In this document: positions 58,801-64,000 of the stretch, piece after piece
Layout of the letters: every line of letters begins with the position of its first letter
Position numbering within the stretch: the first letter of the stretch is position 1
NCBI RefSeq assembly: GCF_932294415.1
Contig: NC_065538.1
Span: forward strand, 44,368,843 to 44,432,842
Length of the DNA stretch: 64,000 nt
Direction of reading: 5' to 3'
Source of the DNA: Quercus robur
Lineage: Eukaryota > Streptophyta > Magnoliopsida > Fagales > Fagaceae
The notes under the pieces: generated by a model
Database searches by the model: none
What the model saw: only the letters and a program-made list of their open reading frames with translations
Told to the model about the DNA's origin: nothing
Translations under genes and position numbers: made by a program

Positions 58801-59153
58801 GGGGTGGGGTGAGGTAAGATGGGGCGGGGTGAGGTAAGATGAGGCGGGGCAAGCAAAACCAATCCACACCTCTATCATCTTATTGGGGGAGAGAAATTTT
58901 ACACGGGGCAACGTGGGGAAGGGTGGGCTGTTTTTGTTATCCCTAAAAATGGAAAAATGGTTTCTTTCCTTGCTCATCTTTTCTCTTCACATTCCACTAA
59001 TCCAAACATTCTGTAAATGTTTTATATATAGTGTCTCTTCGTTTTCTTCTTGTATTTTTTGGTTTTCAAAATGGAGAATATAATATCTTGGAAGAATTAT
59101 GATGTATTGAATACTTAATAAAAATTTCACCTTTTTGAGCATATTTTCATAGA
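55850..59153. other. Intergenic region with G-box-like motifs, no gene recognised
   Basis: Two less AT-rich patches contain CCACGTGTCCC (about 56,489-56,499) and GACACGTGGCGG (about 57,348-57,359), which are G-box/ABRE-type cores. They could belong to a promoter, but no ORF with a recognisable domain follows on either strand within the window. A GGGGTGAGGTAAGATG direct repeat lies at 58,805-58,840. Confidence 0.4.
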
Positions 59154-59925
59154 TATATTGAAATTGTTTCAAGAATGGCTTAAAACTCACTCCACAAATT
59201 TTTTAGACTAAATTAAACCAATCTCAGTTGATATTTCATAAAATGACACTCTCCTTTTAAATATGTATATATATATACAACGAATAAGTTCATATCCTTA
59301 CACATTGTGACTTTTCTAACATAATATTTATTATTTTAATAAATAAGATATTCTATCAGCTATGGACGAAATTACACTTCTTCTTAAGGTTTGTGGACAA
59401 TGACATTTCCACTTGAGATTTGTATAAATGAGTAGGATTTTTATTTTTTTATTTTTAATACAAATCTCTAAGGGGTGCCATTTCCTCCATAATTTAGGGA
59501 GAGTGTCATTTCATAAAATCTAAAAGGAGGTTTTTGTTATATTGAAATTGTTTCAAGAATGGCTTAAAACTCACTCCACAAATTTTTTAGACTAAATTAA
59601 ACCAATCTCAGTTGATATTTCATAAAATGACACTCTCCTTTTAAATATGTATATATATACAACGAATAAGTTCATATCCTTACGCATTGTGACATTTCTA
59701 ACATAATATTTATTATTTTAATAAATAAGATATTTTATCAGCTATGGACGAAATTACACTTCTTCCTAAGGTTTGTGGACAATGACATTTCCACTTGAGA
59801 TTTGTATAAATGAGTAGGATTTTTATTTATTTTTTATTTTTAATACAAATCTCTAAGGGGTGCCATTTCCTCCATAATTTAGGGAGAGTGTCATTTCATA
59901 AAATCTAAAAGGAGGTTTTTGTTAT
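59154..59925. repeat. 384-bp tandem duplication (2 copies)
   Basis: Unit 1 (59,154-59,537) and unit 2 (59,538-59,925) both start TATATTGAAATTGTTTC and end GGAGGTTTTTGTTAT. They differ only at a few substitutions and short TA/T length changes, so the duplication is recent. Confidence 0.95.
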
Positions 59926-60994
59926 TTACTAAAATTTTTATTATTGGAAAAACATTTTTTTTTTGGTTGGTTCTGGGCTCTTTTTTGTGTGGGCTTTGTG
60001 CAATTAAACCCAAACCTAATGAAATTAATGGACGGTACTATACAGTAATAGACTAATATAATGGCTACCTTCAAGTCTAGTGAAACAGAAGGATTACACA
60101 TTTACACCACATGGTATTAGGACTCAAAGCTCAATGATTTTTAACAAGATTATTACAAACTAGCATGGGCTCTCAAATCTAATCTTTCCGGAAACTTCTT
60201 AAGTAGGAGCCTATTGGGCCTTTCTCGCTCTACCATGACCCAACCCGCTTTAAACAAACCAATCCATGTTTGTGGCCACAAATTTACATGGGCTATTGGG
60301 TCCATTGTGTGTGTGTGTCCAAACTCCAAACCTTCCAACAAAGCAGGTTGTAATCCTCTAGCCCCAAATACATGGCCAATCAATATTCTCCAGCTTTCGG
60401 CCAACAATTCCCAAATTAGTAGCTCATATTCTTTTTTTTTAACAGATATTAAAGAATTTCAACTTATAGAATTTGCTCCATTATGATTACTTTTTATAAT
60501 TAGGCCAAAATGTTAATTAGTTTTTAGTATAAGCGGGATTTAAACCTCAAATATCTTATTTGACGATAATAAATTTTACCAATTGAGCTTATTAGAACTT
60601 ATAAGTAGCTCATATTTGTGGTTTTGTAGGTGAGAGCGGCATGATTCTGAGTTTGGGGACCCGTACTTCTATTTTTGTAACAATTAAACATTTCACTCAA
60701 TGCACGGGTACATTATAAGTTCATAGAAAATATTTCGTAAAAAGTTATCTTCATGGTTCATCTATAAAACTCATTAAGTAGTACTATATCTGAGAATTAG
60801 TTATATTAAATATGAATTATTATGATTGATATAATACAGTACACGAATATATTGTTTGTGAATTATTATGATTGATACAACTCAATATACGAATATATTG
60901 TTTGAATAAACTCACAAATATTTCTTTATTTTGACTAACTTAACCTCATTATATATTAGATATTATTGTGTATTATAATTAATTAATTATTATT
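59926..60994. other. Intergenic region, no gene recognised
   Basis: AT-rich with a duplicated GAATTATTATGATTGATA stretch near 60,812-60,880. The ORFs of 84 and 90 aa here overlap on opposite strands and show no domain. Confidence 0.5.
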
Positions 60995-61810
60995 TGTAGG
61001 GGTACTGGGCCCAGGAGCTCATTATTTATATATATAATGGGCCTAAGGCTCAAGCCGAGGACTGAAAGGCATCTGAGGAGGGTAAACATTGTCAAGAAAG
61101 CCCATGTTAGCAAATGAAGAAGTCGGTTTTGATCATAATGGCCTAGGGGGTTGTGCCGAGGATGAATGCCTCCTCAGCTAACCAAGGCCGAGGTCCATAA
61201 GGTGGTTTGCTGTCTGGGGGAACGTCCCAGGAACATTCTGTTGATACGGATAAGCACTACGGGAACACAGGACAGGAAGGAGTCCTAAAATATTTAAGGA
61301 GAAAGCTGCTACCACCGTATTGAATGCTCTGCAGCTAACTTTTTTGTTGCATTAATGTGGAGAAGACCCCTGAACAGTGTTGAATTGACTACCCCAATGC
61401 ACAAAGGGACTGAGAGGGTGTCCGATAGGACAAGCACTCAAGTGGTGGCTTGGATGATCAACAAGTGAAAGACCAAGATTGTCTAAGGAGAACTATATAA
61501 TAGAAGAGACCCTCCATGGAGAGGGGATCAAGAAATCAAGAGAGAAACACTGTAGCAATTAGGAACCAATTTTGTAATCAAACTTGTGAGAAATATATAC
61601 GAACTGACTTTCTCGGACTATGTCGAGGACGACTTTCTTTGGATTAATCCAATCTACTTTCCTGTTCTCGTAAATGGAGCTCACTTTATTTGTTGTCTAA
61701 CTTATTTTAACCTAGTTTTCCAACCCATTCTCTACAAATTCATTGTTTTGGGCTTTTTGGGTATAGGTCCATCTATTGTCTGGGCTAGAGATTCAAATTT
61801 GGTCCTTACA
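60995..61810 (-). mobile_element. Solo LTR-like element (816 bp)
   Basis: It begins TGTAGGGGTACTGGGCCCAG and ends GGTCCTTACA. Flanks TTATT and CTATT match at four of five positions. On the minus strand it begins TGTAAGGACC and shares GTTCAGGGGTCTT and GCATTCAATACGGTGGT with the LTR at 37,477-38,162, so the two belong to one family in opposite orientation. Confidence 0.6.
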
Positions 61811-62993
<1,183 letters not shown>

Positions 62994-63909
62994 TGTTAGG
63001 TTAAATATATTGACCCCAGTTAATTAATTCAATTACCCAAGTTGATTAATTAAGTCAAATTACATGCAAATCATGGAGGCACTAACAAATCACCAAATAA
63101 CTAATATGCAGCGGAAAATAACTAACACAGTGATTTGTTAACGAGTGGGGAAAACCTCTTGCAAGGTAAAAACCCCACCAGATGAATTTAAGGTCACCAC
63201 TCTTAAGAATCCACTAATCAATAATCAAGCGGTTACAACTATGAGAAATCTTACCACTACCCTAGCCTATCCCAAAACACCAACCTACAGTTGAACCTTT
63301 GCTTCAATATCCAATTGAACTTGATCTTGTTGTAGACTTTTTTGCTTTGAACAAATCTCCAATCTGTTACTAACTCTTTTGCACAGATCCTAGTAGGTGA
63401 CTAATTCCAGAAACTTGATTGATTGTTGTTGGCTGCAAAGTTTTTCACTTCATAAACGATGAAGATCAGGAAGCACTTGGTTACAAAACCTTAAGGCGTA
63501 CAAACGCAGTAACTTCACACAAAGTGTATGAGTTCTACATCTTCGTTTCTGTACTTGATGACTTTTAAAATAAGTCTTATATATGACTAGGGTTGTAGAG
63601 AGAGAAACTCTAATCATTCAAGTTATTATAGGCCGAATTTCAGATCTGAGAAATTTGAAATCGTAATTCTTGATAGGTCGAGCTTGTGTCGAGCTTTTTC
63701 ATTAGTCCTCAATAGTAGTTAGTGTCGAGCTTTAAACAGATTTTCTTCACTTGTTTCTTGGATCAAACTTTAGTCTTTAATGATACCACTTGATATGTTT
63801 GAACAACATACTTTTTGATACATTAAACCCAACTTAGATCTACCCCATTACAAGTAAAGTGCGTTTTGTTGAAGGATTAACCAATTACATAGAAAATATG
63901 ACCCTAACA
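62994..63909 (-). mobile_element. Solo LTR (916 bp, AAATC duplication)
   Basis: It starts TGTTAGGTTAAAT and ends ACCCTAACA, with inverted tips TGTTAGG/CCTAACA. The exact 5-bp duplication AAATC is at 62,989-62,993 and 63,910-63,914. On the minus strand a TATA-like CATATATAAGAC lies near 63,577-63,588. The sequence style (GTGATTTGTTAACGA, CCGCTGCATATTAG inverted) fits a plant Copia LTR. Confidence 0.85.
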
Positions 63910-64000
63910 AAATCTATGCTAACTTTTATATTCTTAGGATACCTTGGAAGAAGAAACAAAATATTATGATTGATAGGTATGGAGCATATGGTGTTCCTCT

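Overview
This is a plant nuclear window, most likely from a woody eudicot. The evidence is AT-rich intergenic DNA, spliced genes with GT-AG introns, plant-specific families (MLO, ARF3/ETTIN) and many plant transposable elements. The species cannot be fixed from the sequence. All exon models were built by eye from ORFs, splice signals and family knowledge; no alignment was run.

Two ordinary host genes are present, both on the minus strand. An MLO-family seven-transmembrane protein gene (about 0.26-5.24 kb, 14 coding exons, 522 aa) closes without a frameshift. An ARF3/ETTIN auxin response factor (about 20.2-28.65 kb, 10 or 11 coding exons) has a B3 DNA-binding domain and an ARF domain, no PB1 domain, and two perfect-looking tasiR-ARF target sites in its large last exon. 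Its intron 8 carries a TRIM-like repeat.

Between the two genes (7.4-17.8 kb) lies a dense transposon cluster: a 1.0 kb PIF/Harbinger-like element (7.42-8.43 kb); a hAT-like element (8.61-12.31 kb) holding a decayed Gypsy LTR/gag segment and an antisense fragment of a kinesin-light-chain-related TPR gene; a Pack-MULE-like element (12.40-13.91 kb) with about 270-bp terminal inverted repeats enclosing an F-box/LRR-type pseudogene fragment that is itself split by a 328-bp MITE; and a Helitron-like element (13.92-17.77 kb) with exon-like captured fragments. Three different transposon classes with different host gene fragments thus sit side by side.

From 29 to 64 kb there is no host gene I can support. 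The main feature is a complete Tat-type Gypsy retrotransposon (38,721-49,263) with two 452-bp LTRs that I read as identical, a CAATG target duplication, and a 1,742-aa Gag-Pro-RT-RNaseH-aRNaseH-Int polyprotein on the minus strand with all catalytic residues. On its opposite strand it carries a separate spliced gene (four coding exons, 634 aa) with its own TATA box and G-box, followed by an array of 40-bp repeats organised in 160-bp higher-order units. The rest is intergenic DNA with solo LTRs (37.5, 54.8, 61.0 and 63.0 kb), Stowaway-, Tourist- and hairpin-type MITEs, long CT/GA microsatellites and a 384-bp tandem duplication. No tRNA, rRNA or CRISPR was seen.
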